DNA from: Antedon mediterranea
Lineage: Eukaryota; Echinodermata; Crinoidea; Comatulida; Antedonidae
Assembly (NCBI RefSeq): GCF_964355755.1
Contig: NC_092677.1
Span: 25,390,101-25,454,100, forward strand
Length of the DNA: 64,000 nt
Reading direction: 5' to 3'
The translations under genes and the position numbers were made by a program. Each line of letters begins with the position of its first letter. Within the stretch, counting starts at the first letter, position 1. The notes beneath the pieces were generated by a model that saw only the letters and a program-made list of their open reading frames with translations, did not search any database and was not told the DNA's origin. This document shows positions 36,401 to 46,397 of this stretch, piece after piece.

Positions 36401-39400
36401 AAAGAATTTTGTTTTGCCAAAAATTGGTCCGAAAAAATCTATTCGTTACAAAACACACTTAGATCGTGGAGAAAAAGAAATCTGACCATTTTTGGAAAAA
36501 TAATTATCTTAAAGACGCTGGGCCTGTCAAAACTTGTTTATGTTGCAAGTATTATAGACACGCCTGAAAGTGTTCTAAAACGTGTTGATAACATAATTTT
36601 TGACTTTTTGTGGGATGGAAAAAGAGAAAAGGTTAAACGAGTAGTTCTTATAAACGAATATGAAAGTGGTGGTGTTAAAGCGCCTGATTTCAGGTCACAG
36701 GTTAAATCTTTAAAAATATCTTGGCTTAAAAGATTGTATAACAATGAGGATTCAAAGTGGAAATGTCTGCCAAACACATATTTTAATAGAATAGGCCCAA
36801 AAGATATTATTGATAACATATCATATATTGATAAGAAAAATGCTATTTTTAAAGCCATACCCGATTTCTATAAATCTATACTATGTATTTTAGTCAAACT
36901 TAATAGTGGTATGACTAAACGTCAATTATGTTATGATGATATATTGCATCAACAACTCTGGTATAACAAAATGATTTTATACAATGACATGTCAATATTT
37001 TTTAGAAACTGGGTAAGGTCAGGTGTGCGAAATATTAAGGATATTGTAATTGAGAATAGGTTCATTAACGCAAATGAATTACTAGATATGCTTAGGTATA
37101 AATCAAACTGGATTGCTGAATGGCAAATTGTATTAAACGCAATTCCAAAAGAATGGAAAGAGAAAATCTTTTTAAGGGATAAAAACCAAAAGCACTCAAA
37201 AACAACACACGTTCGATGTTTGAATATGAGTAGCAAACAAATATGTTCTTTCTTTATTAAGGAAAAATGTCTAGAACCATCCAAAAGTAAAACAAAATGG
37301 GAAACATATTTTAACATGGAGAACGATTGGTCTGTAACATGGAAAAGAAAAATTAAAGATATTAAAGATAATAAACTTAAACAGTTGAACATCAAACTAT
37401 TGCATTGTATAACACCTACCAAAAGAAGGCTGTTAAAATGGAAAATAAGCAACACAGATACTTGCCTACAATGCAACGTAGTAGAGGATGATGCCCATTT
37501 CTTTTATGAATGCACTGAAGTAAAACCCTTATGGGAATATATTAACGTTTACACCATGCACAAATTTGGGATCGAGGCAAATTATCGAAACATTGTACTA
37601 GGTACAGGAAACAAATATGTAGACCACATGTTCTCTATTGGATGCTTCAGCGTTTACAAGGCACATACTTTGAAAAATGTAAACAAATGGACCGGATCAT
37701 TGTCTCGTCTTTTTATGGCGGAAAAAAACAAAAGATCTTACCTTAACCACCTATTATAATTTATATTGATGTGAATCTGATTATTTAAAATATTACATAA
37801 TAATGTTGTATAATACACATAGGCAGTTTCATTTTATCTTATATGAAATATAAATAAAAAAAAAAAAAATTGTATAAATTAATATTGAAAACAAAAAAGA
37901 AACGTAACGCAACATAAGTAACGCACGAGAAGATAAGCAAACAAATATAACCATGAGACATAAAACTAGACACAGGAGTAAGAAAAGCATTTTTAATATT
38001 TTTGTTTTTGTTTTTTTTATTCGTATTTTAAAATAATGTATATAATCTGTATATAGGGTATAAATGAATTGTATGTCAAAAATACTACCGAAAATAACTA
38101 TACAACATTAGTAAATGTATCTCATACAGTACATTTATTAGTTAAGTGTTCACAATGTTAGATGTTGAGAATTATAGAACAAAAAAAATACTAGAAAATT
38201 ATGAAAAAAGTGGATAACAGAAAAGAAATAATGCTCTGATTCCAAGAACAGTAACGTTGATAAAATAAAAATAAAAATATATATATATATATAAATACAC
38301 CAAACCAAACAAAAGTAAGAATAACAATGAATAGTTATTATTATTATTAGAAATAATTGTATTAATCTGTTGATGAAATGAAATGAATAAATAGTGGTTA
38401 ACGCCACAAAAGAGAAAAAAAAAAAAAAAAAAAAAGTGAATCGCGTGTGTTGTTATGTCACACGGTCATGCACCATACCACATTTAAAATCAAATAAAAT
38501 TACCGGACGTAACTTTTTTTTTTTAAACCATAGAAAAAAAAATCTCAAACTACCAAACGTAGGCCATTATAATACCAAGACGTGTTTAAAAATACTAAAT
38601 TTCCCTTGTATGCTCTATAATGCTTCTTGTAGCTCAATGCATGCAACGAGATAGGCTATAGGCCTATCTGTATTCAATTTGTTTACTGTGGTTGTCATCT
38701 TCTTCTTCTTTCCATATTTTTGTACTAAAGTCTACATTGTTTAGTTCTTTTGGTCTTCCTGGTGGTCTTTTTACTTTTTTTTTTCCTCCATTGCTTGTGT
38801 AATTGTTGTATCGTCTAGTAGTCTAAATTTCAACCGTGGTTGCCATAGACATCCTAAAACTATAGTAAACTAATTATCTTTATCTTTAAAGAAAAGTCCT
38901 TCAATTTATATTTACTACAACTTTACAATGATGGTTCCGAAACGTCGATCTTCTTGTTTTTTGTTATGCGTCATTAAATTTTATTGTAAAGTAATTTCAA
39001 AAACAAATTAAAATCGTCACCGTAGTAACGTTTAAATTAATTATCTTTATAGTTTATGTGACATTATGATGTATATTTTTTCCATAGACAACATTCGAAA
39101 TCGTGAATAATTTAGTTGATACTGTATATACGGACATATGGAGTGAATTTCAATCGGTAAGAGCGTGCAAAATGCTTGAAATAATTTATTTATTTTATTT
39201 TAATTTATTATTTTTACTAATATTAAGTCAAAGTCCGTCTGGAACTTAGTGGTTATAGAAGGCAAGCTGTATATATTTATTATTATTTGATTACATTTTT
39301 ATCATTGATTCAACCTGTTAGTGGCGGTTTCATTGCTGTTAGTTGTGAACTGAATAAAATTAAGATAAATAAAATATAATACTGTAGGCCTACATGTTTT

Positions 39401-42400
39401 TATCATAAATTATTTTTTTGTTTGTTGTCAGATCTCGATTGAAGAATGTAAATCGTTTTTACTAAGCGTTGATACGTTTGGTCATAATATTAGTAAACTA
39501 TTAAAGGCGTCGAATATCACCTTACCGAATCTGGACCTTAGAAACATAGGTAAACATATATTATTACTACATTTGAAAATGTCGTTTGTTGCTCAGTATT
39601 GTGACACTGTATTAAGAATAACAAATAGTTAATAGCAATAAAATAAAGATATAATATGGTGCATTATTATCGCTTTGTCCACTATTAGCCGATAGTGGTA
39701 ATAATTGGACGCAATGAAAAATGATAAGCTCTGTCTACACTATCAAATTTTATGTGACAAAACAAGTGTGATGTACCCAATTTGGTGAGAGTGATATACC
39801 CAAATATTGTAGTGATATGACATTATCATGTCCATATATAGGCACATCACATTTTTTTTGTCACATAAAGTTTGATAGTGTGGACAGAGCTTTATACTAC
39901 TATTTCGTGCCCTTTCATTTACAGAAGTAATATTTAAGCGGTTACCGTATGCAGAAGTCAACGATACGTTGACCTTTACAAATTTTGAATCTACGTTACG
40001 ATTAAATGAAGATGCCATTTTTTCTAGTGAGTTTTTCTGCTAATTTTCATCATACCTCTTACAAGTTTCTTTAACGTCATTATTATCGTCATCTTATCTA
40101 TTCCCGGCGTTAAGTTCTGTCTACACTATCAGACTAGTGGGATGTGCTCAAATATGGTAGTGATATGACGTCATCATGTCCATATATGGGCATATCACAT
40201 AAAGTGTTATAGTGTAGACGGAGCTTTATAGTTAATCATAGTTTATCGCGAACGATTTACAACATCTTCATAATCACATGAATTGATGATGAATAAAACA
40301 CCGTTTCCATCACAATCACCGCCGTCATTCTAGTTTACCGAACGCGCGGCGATGCGGACGCACCATTATGCATATTATCATGTATATTTTATAATCTATA
40401 TTTCAGCTACTCAATACATAGGAATAACGGCAATTGGCTATAAATCACTCGATATCTTATTAACAACGTCATCAAAATTGTGAGTTAGATTTATTTTCAA
40501 TCGATATTTTTTATGGACTGTCGTATTTGTTGAGCAAATTTAATATTACTAACTCATGACTGTGCTATTGATTGCTGCATACTGTAGGTAAATAATGATT
40601 GAATAAGTGTTACGCTAAAGCGTTTTTTTTACGCTAAAGCGTTGTTTTTTAGACTTAGAATTGTTTTGTATACCTTTTCCTGGCCAGCATTATCTTTGGG
40701 GTGCCTCTGTCTTGGTTGTTGTCTCTGAGCACCCGGTCGTCTGTGGCAAGGAAAAAGTGTATCCTGCTCCTTTGTTTGGTCACCTAGGTAGGGGTCCGGG
40801 ACCGCGACAGAACGACAACAGATGGGGACCCTCCAAAGAAATTGCATTTTATTTTTCAGGAATTTGTATGATTTATTTCTTTTTTATTTTTAAATGCGCC
40901 TTGAGCACTCTGGAGTGGTATGTGCGCTATAAAAATCTTATTGGTGGTCCACCACCAGTCGACGTTTCGATTTTTTGTCTGAAAATACAAGTAGTATACG
41001 TAGGCCTATGCAACGCCATATGTGCCAAAATATTTATCTTTTCACTAATATTAAGTCAAAACTCTGTCTGGAACCCAGACAAGTGCATTACTTAATATCG
41101 GTAATAATATATGCTAAGTAGGTTTTAAATAAATGGATATATTATTAATCTTATAGGACCCGTTTCTATTGAGCAGAGACAATCCAATATCCGGAAAAAC
41201 GGTATTTTCTTGCTAATAGAAATGCATCCTTTCAAACCCACATAACAAAAAATGATCTTAAATACAGTTTTAAACATACGATATTCCTCTCTCGGCCTCA
41301 ACTCCGGTTTTAAAAACGGTTTCCGTGGAGCAATTTGTAGCAGCAACACAATCTTAATCTTACAGACTAAAAAACACAAATTACTCAAACCAATATGTAG
41401 CAAGTATGTTGGTTTCGTACTCGGTGTCGCCAGCATCGAATGTCACCTTTAACAACCTTATCCAGATACAACTGACCGTTACAGAGAGCCACAGAAACTG
41501 GATGTGCGGGTTTGTAAGCGACGCTCAGAATGGAAGGTAAGAATCCATGAAATCATCAAGCTTAGCCTTGTAAAATTATCCAAATTTGCCAGAAGGACAG
41601 CTTAGACAGCGTCGTATAATGTTCTCCCAAAGGCCTAAAAACTACGCCCGATGCGGGGGTCGTCTCGTCGTCATTCAACTCAGACAGCACCGACGAGTCA
41701 AGACGTTTTGTCAGGCCTCGTCGTACGATGCTATCTGAGTTGGCCTTTAGGCCTATACTTCCACTTAGCAGGCACAACATTTTCCACTGCATTCAGCTTA
41801 TCTTAGACAAACTTACTGTGACGTACACGGTACATTGCTAGATTTTAACGATTTTTTAAACCAATTTATCATTCAATTCTTGGAACAGTTTGTGGAGCAT
41901 AGACGGATGCAGTGCTTACGAGGAAGACTCCAAGATCAAGTGTTCTTGCAACCATCTTAGTACATTCGCAGTCTTGGTAAGAAATTAATCGTTTTTCTTG
42001 ACATATATTGTACTGCGTCCTAAAGTGGACCCTAGTACTCCTTTCATACCAAAACACCGGGGCGTCTACTCCAGAGTTTCCCGTGAGTTTTCCTTTTGGT
42101 GTAAAAGGGGTATATATATAAATATATAGTACATACCTATTTGACGGGGTAAAAGGGGTATATATTATCTATATATATATAAATATATAGTACATACCTA
42201 TTTGACGGTTGGTGAACTAAAGGCCAACCCGAGGCCAACTCAGACAGCATCGTACGACAAGGCCCTACAAAACGTCTTAACTCGTCGGTGCTGTCTGAGT
42301 TGAATCCCGACGAGACGAGTCGTCTTGCGATAGCGTCGGGCGTAGTTTTTAGGTCGTCGGGAAAATGTTAAACATGTTTAATTTTCTCCCAACAAGACGA

Positions 42401-45400
42401 CTCGTCGGATCTCTATATTTATAGAGAATGAGGATTATTTATACAATGTACCGCATCTACTTTGATACGTTAAGTCTAAATGTGATTTTCTTTCATTTAA
42501 TGGAAACTTTGTATTATTCAGGGTTGCGTCGCACCTTCGTTGCCGTGGCAGGTAACAACCGCTCTGGTTCTATCAAATCTTGTGATTGTCGTTGTCTTTG
42601 GAGCGTTGCTATATGTTAATAGGTAAGTTCTGACAAATCTAAAGTTATGTCTACACTATCACTTTATGTGAAAACAAAACGTGATGTGCCCATATATGGA
42701 CATGATGATCATTACCATTAGCATAACTACAATACTTGGGCACATTACACTTTTGTGTCAAACTAGTTTGATAGTGTAAACACTGCACTAATTGGTTCTG
42801 TTCTTCCTTCCCTTTCTGCATTAACATTGCGAGTCTTGTGTTACTGATTATTATTGATCATTTTCTTTTAGACACTATTATACTGACATTGTCGTGTTGG
42901 TGTTATGCATTCTGGCAACATTGTTTTTGGAACAACTTTGCATTGTATCGAGTATTTACGCAGTTTGCAACAGAGTACGTATTTTCAATATATTATATTA
43001 GTACATACCTATTTGACGGTTGGTGAACTAAAGGCCAACTCAGACAGCATCGTACGACGAGGCCCTACGAAACGTCTTAACTCGTGCTGTCTGAGTTGAA
43101 TCCCGACGAGACGAGTCGTCTTGCGATAGCGTCGGGAGTAGTTTTAAGGTCGTCGGGAAAATGTTAAACATGTTTAATTTTCTCCCGACAAGACGACTCG
43201 TCGGATCTCGTCGCATGACGCTGTCTGAGTTCAAATTGCGCCGACCGACGACCGGCATGAATATCTATCTCTACGACGAGAGCTCAAACGAACTATGTGT
43301 GTGGAAGATGTAATAAATTGAAGAAAAAATGTATAGGCCTAAGAAAAAGAAAAGGAGGAACGCAAGAACAAGAACAGCCAGACAAGCATTACCTTAATCA
43401 TCTCTTCTGTTTCATCAGTCAATGTAATCCTTGTATTGTATTTTTGTTTCAGTCAGCATGCAAGGCGATGGCATTAATAATCCACTTTTTTGATCTCTCC
43501 ATTTTCTTCTGGGTCTTCGGCCAATCAGTCCAAATAGCACTGAAGGTAAGTTGCTGTTATGTCACTATCAAACTTTATGTGACAACAACAATGTGATGTC
43601 CCCATATTATATGGACACGATGACGTCATCACTGCAATATTTGGACACACTTTTTTTCAAACTAGTTTGATAGTGTGGACTTATGAAAATGTTGGTTTAA
43701 CAGCTTCGACAATGTTGTCTTATTTTAGATATCTTACGTTACGATGGAATCAGGAGGTATTATGCAGTATTGTGCCTTGGGATGGATAACGCCAGCCTTT
43801 ATTGTCGCTAGTTCCGTTGGACTCGTCCAAGTCGATTACGAAAACGACCAGTAGTAAGTCGACAACTGTTCATCTTTACATCTCTCCTAATCCACATTTC
43901 CTACTACCATATTATATTATTATTCTACAATTTCACACTCTCGTACATTCGTGATTGTCAGTGGCATCAAGTTGACTCACCGCGTATAACAAAAAATAGT
44001 TGACGCGCGCGTACAAAAACCTTCAGCATTTCATCAGCATTTGTACGCGTCTGTTATGAGTGTCTGTAAAAGTTGACGCGCGCGTACAAAAACCGTCAGC
44101 ATTTCATCAGCATTTGTACGCGTTTGTTATTGTGTCTGACGACGTCACTAAATGAAAGTGATGACAAATTATGCTTATATATGATGATTAAGCAATTTTC
44201 AAATATATGTGTGTCATTGTTTTTTTCTTGTTGCAGTTGCGCAGTGCCACAAGTGTCACATGCTTCGCTTGGTCCAATCGTGTGCGTGGTCGGGGTATGT
44301 ATTAAATACAAAATAATTTAAAGCCTATGTCACGATGTAAGTCTAGACTATACTATTAAATGTATTGTGTTGTTTTTTACTTTTCTTCTAGTGTACATAC
44401 ATCTGTTTGGTGTATCTTATTTATGGATACAACAATATTCGACGGACTGACAACAAAGCGTTCTCCGTTATCAGAGCTACCAAGTAAGTTTCTATCAATG
44501 GTGTCAGGCCTTGTCCACACTATCAAACTAGTTGACAAAACATTGTGTGACGTGCCCAAATATGGTATGAGAGATATGACCTCATCATGTCCATATATGG
44601 GCACATCACATTTTCTTGTCACATAACGTTTGATAGTGTAGACAGAGCTTTAGACAGTTAATCACTTAAAAACCCTTCTCATCATTGTCATACGGTACAT
44701 TTTATAATCATATCGACTTCCCTATTTTGACGTCATCATTATCCGTTATCATCATTCGTCATCATCTTCGATTTTCATAGGTGCAATATAGCAGCCAATG
44801 GGATTATTATAACGTTGATGTTTATTTCGTGGTTATTCTGGACTTCGGCCATCGAATCACCAAGTGACGCACTTAACTGGCTGTGGGCAATATCAGTTAT
44901 TATACTGGTCAGTATATATTTCAATTCAGCTCTATGCATCGCACAAGCAATAATTTCAAACTTATGAGCTCCAGACAAACGCGTCTGTTTTACTCTCCTC
45001 CTGATAGCAATATCCATGATCTATTGTTTTTTGAGCGATTGTATAAAAATATTGTTTTCATAAAATTGAATTTACATTATAGTCCTAAAAATCCCTTTTT
45101 TCATACCTTTCAGGGCTTTTCTGTATTTCTCTTATATGGTGTATATAATCCGGAGGTAAGAATAATGTCTTTCCAACCGATTCTTAGTATTGTAGTTCAA
45201 GAATGTAGCCCATGTTGTTTCGTTAAAACAAAACTCATACGTTGTTACCTACGCTAAGTGCTATTATTACATTGCAGGTCCAGTCAGAAATATTATCAAG
45301 ATTTGGCAGTAAATCAGCCGTACAGGACGGCTCTGTCGCCGCCGGTCGTGCCGCCAGAAGCCAACATCAGCTAAACGAAGCGATCCGCCTTAGCCAGATA

Positions 45401-45613
45401 ATTGAGAACAGTGTCGTGCGTGACCAAGACAGTGTTGTAGGCGGTGTCGATTGCGACCAAATTATCAACGATTCTACGTTATCGTTGACGCAGACAATGA
45501 CGTCGTCATTTGCTCAGCGGGTTGGATTTCGTAAAGCTCGATTAGCCCCATCGAGTACTACGACGGCGAATCCTAATGCAAAATCCGAAGGAGGGACAAC
45601 GTCAAACATCTAA
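33444..45613 (+). CDS. adhesion G protein-coupled receptor with GAIN/GPS and 7TM, complete
   Basis: Seventeen coding exons: 33444-33551, 33670-33831, 39088-39156, 39432-39549, 39925-40026, 40407-40479, 41366-41536, 41889-41976, 42522-42622, 42872-42974, 43453-43545, 43729-43853, 44237-44294, 44392-44483, 44781-44907, 45114-45155, 45278-45613. Phases agree throughout, giving 655 aa. It begins with a signal peptide (MRLGLLTITVCLLHQVGA), then a GAIN-type ectodomain (about 37-297) with several N-glycosylation sequons. The GPS is IDGCSAYEEDSKIKC then CSCNHLSTFAVL; self-cleavage is expected between Leu291 and Ser292, exposing a tethered agonist STFAVLG. TM1-TM7 follow (about 305-540): TM3 has HFFDLSIFFWVFGQ, TM4 WITPAFIVASS. 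The cytoplasmic tail is about 110 residues. No other extracellular domain is seen, unless further exons lie upstream. The first exon begins at ATG directly after a cag acceptor, so a 5' UTR exon is expected. Subfamily not assigned. Confidence 0.92.
33893..33950 (+). repeat. GACGCGCGCGTACAAAAAC repeat, single copy
   Basis: cgacgcgcgcgtacaaaaac and a terminal cgcgcgtacg; related to the pair at 43998-44130. Confidence 0.6.
34099..34305. mobile_element. MITE family B copy in GPCR intron 2
   Basis: Ends agcgtggttcccactagaac and gctagtgggaaccaagct; interior shared with the 46205 copy (ttggaacggcat, cgcaggcgggggaaa). Confidence 0.8.
34532..35878. mobile_element. 1.35-kb foldback element in GPCR intron 2
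   Basis: Outer arms tagggagttttcgcaacctt and aaggttgcgaaaactcccta, extending through the acgaatacgataacgaaaac region. A second inner pair lies at about 34699-34741 and 35497-35543 (aagaatatatatcacaagaa and complement). No transposase frame seen. Confidence 0.8.
36104..37759 (+). mobile_element. 5'-truncated LINE (L1/Tx1-like) with uninterrupted RT C-terminal ORF
   Basis: 551 codons with no stop. The frame enters the reverse transcriptase just before the catalytic block VKIAQLADDTVLF (ADD motif), then GLRLNKEKTNAMWLG and FKVLGVYIG. A long thumb/connection region follows with WRKRNLTIFGKIIILK, then a C-terminal CxxC..H..C knuckle (DTCLQCNVVEDDAHFFYEC). The endonuclease and first RT motifs are missing, so it cannot be autonomous. 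It lies in GPCR intron 2, sense orientation. A poly(A)-like tail at about 37852-37869 probably marks the 3' end. L1/Tx1-like is my best clade guess. Confidence 0.85.
37760..37870 (+). mobile_element. LINE 3' UTR with poly(A) tail
   Basis: AT-rich sequence after the LINE stop ending in aaataaa and a run of A, consistent with target-primed reverse transcription. Target duplications were not identified. Confidence 0.55.
38700..38830 (-). pseudogene. possible LINE ORF2 scrap
   Basis: On the minus strand a short frame reads KVKRPPGRPKELNNVD, similar to the KRPVGRPRNNW segment of the LINE at 54 kb. Very short; identification is tentative. Confidence 0.3.
39725..39893. mobile_element. MITE family A copy in GPCR intron 4
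   Basis: Complete ends; lies 31 bp before the exon 5 acceptor region. Confidence 0.85.
40112..40227. mobile_element. MITE family A copy in GPCR intron 5
   Basis: Short 116-bp version, ends taagttctgtctacactatc and tagtgtagacggagcttt. Confidence 0.8.
40640..40955 (+). repeat. unclassified retroelement-like repeat in GPCR intron 6
   Basis: Moderately GC-rich block with no conserved reading frame. It ends with gcgccttgagcactctgg and tgcgctataaaaatcttat, a tail shared with the fragment at 32096. Probably a SINE or LINE 3' end. Confidence 0.45.
41600..41760. mobile_element. MITE family E copy in GPCR intron 7
   Basis: Contains cgtcgtacgatgctatctga and agttggcctttaggcc, with inverted counterpart ttcaactcagacagcaccga; boundaries approximate. 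Confidence 0.6.
42218..42413. mobile_element. MITE family E copy in GPCR intron 8
   Basis: aggccaactcagacagcatc then cgtacgacaaggccctac, ending in acaagacgactcgtcggat. Confidence 0.7.
42641..42789. mobile_element. MITE family A copy in GPCR intron 9
   Basis: Left end aaagttatgtctacactatc, right end decayed to tagtgtaaacactgca; fills most of the 249-bp intron. Confidence 0.75.
43011..43262. mobile_element. MITE family E copy in GPCR intron 10
   Basis: Shares ctatttgacggttggtgaac and the following block with the 42.2-kb copy almost verbatim; ends cgctgtctgagttcaaattg. Confidence 0.75.
43556..43681. mobile_element. MITE family A copy in GPCR intron 11
   Basis: Terminal parts reduced to cactatcaaactttatgtga and gtttgatagtgtggac; fills most of the 183-bp intron. 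Confidence 0.75.
43998..44140 (+). repeat. GACGCGCGCGTACAAAAAC repeat, two tandem copies in GPCR intron 12
   Basis: gttgacgcgcgcgtacaaaa followed by gcatttcatcagcatttgta occurs twice, about 69 bp apart, each closing with gtacgcgt. Confidence 0.75.
44508..44651. mobile_element. MITE family A copy in GPCR intron 14
   Basis: Left end ggccttgtccacactatc diverged; right end tagtgtagacagagctt intact. Confidence 0.8.
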
Positions 45614-45723
45614 AAGTGCCTAGAATATCACGTTAAGCCTCAGGGTAAACTCATGTGATGTACTCAACAAAGTATGGGGACAAAAGAACGCGTGCTTGTC
45701 ACTCGGAAAAGAAGGCCTAAACC

Positions 45724-45888
45724 CAGTGGCGTAACGGCTATGAGCGCTCACTGGATAATATAAACCCAGAGGCGCGGAGCAGTGCCCAGTAGAAAGACAT
45801 TAAAATATGTCGAAAAGGGCTAAAAAACGCCCGTGTCCTCAAGCGTTGGAGGGCCACTTAGGGTTCCTAAAACTGCGTTACGCCACTG
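45724..45888. mobile_element. hAT-like MITE in the GPCR 3' UTR
   Basis: Inverted ends cagtggcgtaacg and cgttacgccactg. Flanks cctaaacc (45716-45723) and cataaacc (45889-45896) match at 7 of 8 bases, fitting an 8-bp hAT target duplication. Confidence 0.8.
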
Positions 45889-45961
45889 CATAAACCGTAT
45901 TTATGACGTGCCTATTATTGTATGTGCCCTTATTTCAATTAAGTATTACATATCATTGCTT

Positions 45962-45967
45962 TTATTA
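45962..45967 (-). terminator. polyadenylation signal, CNBD2
   Basis: AATAAA on the minus strand about 430 bp after the CNBD2 stop. It lies inside the predicted GPCR 3' UTR. Confidence 0.4.
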
Positions 45968-46046
45968 CTGCACATAACACACGGGATTATGGACTTCAAT
46001 GCACTGTTAATGGATTGATAGACCGTTCCACCACTACACATTTTTC

Positions 46047-46052
46047 AATAAA
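46047..46052 (+). terminator. polyadenylation signal, GPCR
   Basis: AATAAA about 435 bp after the GPCR stop, beyond the hAT-like MITE; the first good signal on this strand. Confidence 0.5.
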
Positions 46053-46204
46053 TATCTCTATACCTTGTAATAATTATAAATTGTGACGTAAAGAAATATT
46101 GTTTGCTTGTTTCTTGAGTAACTTGTTAACACACGTACGTAATACCAAAGAACATCATTATTCAGCACATCTCCACATCCAGAATCCGCCTAGTAGCTGC
46201 CACT

Positions 46205-46397
46205 AAAGCTTGGTTTCCACTAGCGACGCAACCTAACGCAACGTCAGAAAATGCCCTTCCAATAATTGTGTTTGCTCTCGCCTGCGTGAAATCAAATCTA
46301 CGATGTTTGCAGCACTTTTGCGTCGTCGGTTTACACAATACAGCAGCACTTTGCGTCGATACGTCGCTTCGTTGCGTTCTAGTGGGAACCACGCTTT
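46205..46397. mobile_element. MITE family B copy ending in the CNBD2 stop codon
   Basis: Left end aaagcttggtttccactagc, right end tctagtgggaaccacgcttt. The right terminal bases (46396-46397) are the first two template bases of the CNBD2 TAA. Confidence 0.85.

Noticed and set aside
36949-37476. 175-codon minus-strand frame
   Set aside because: Antisense shadow of the LINE reverse transcriptase frame.
40629-41095. Overlapping frames of 72 and 144 codons
   Set aside because: Inside a repeat with a SINE/LINE-type tail in a GPCR intron; no conserved domain.
41157-41250. Open stretch after a tag acceptor, as an extra GPCR exon
   Set aside because: Its phase creates an early stop when joined to exon 6, while 41366 joins cleanly and completes the GAIN domain.
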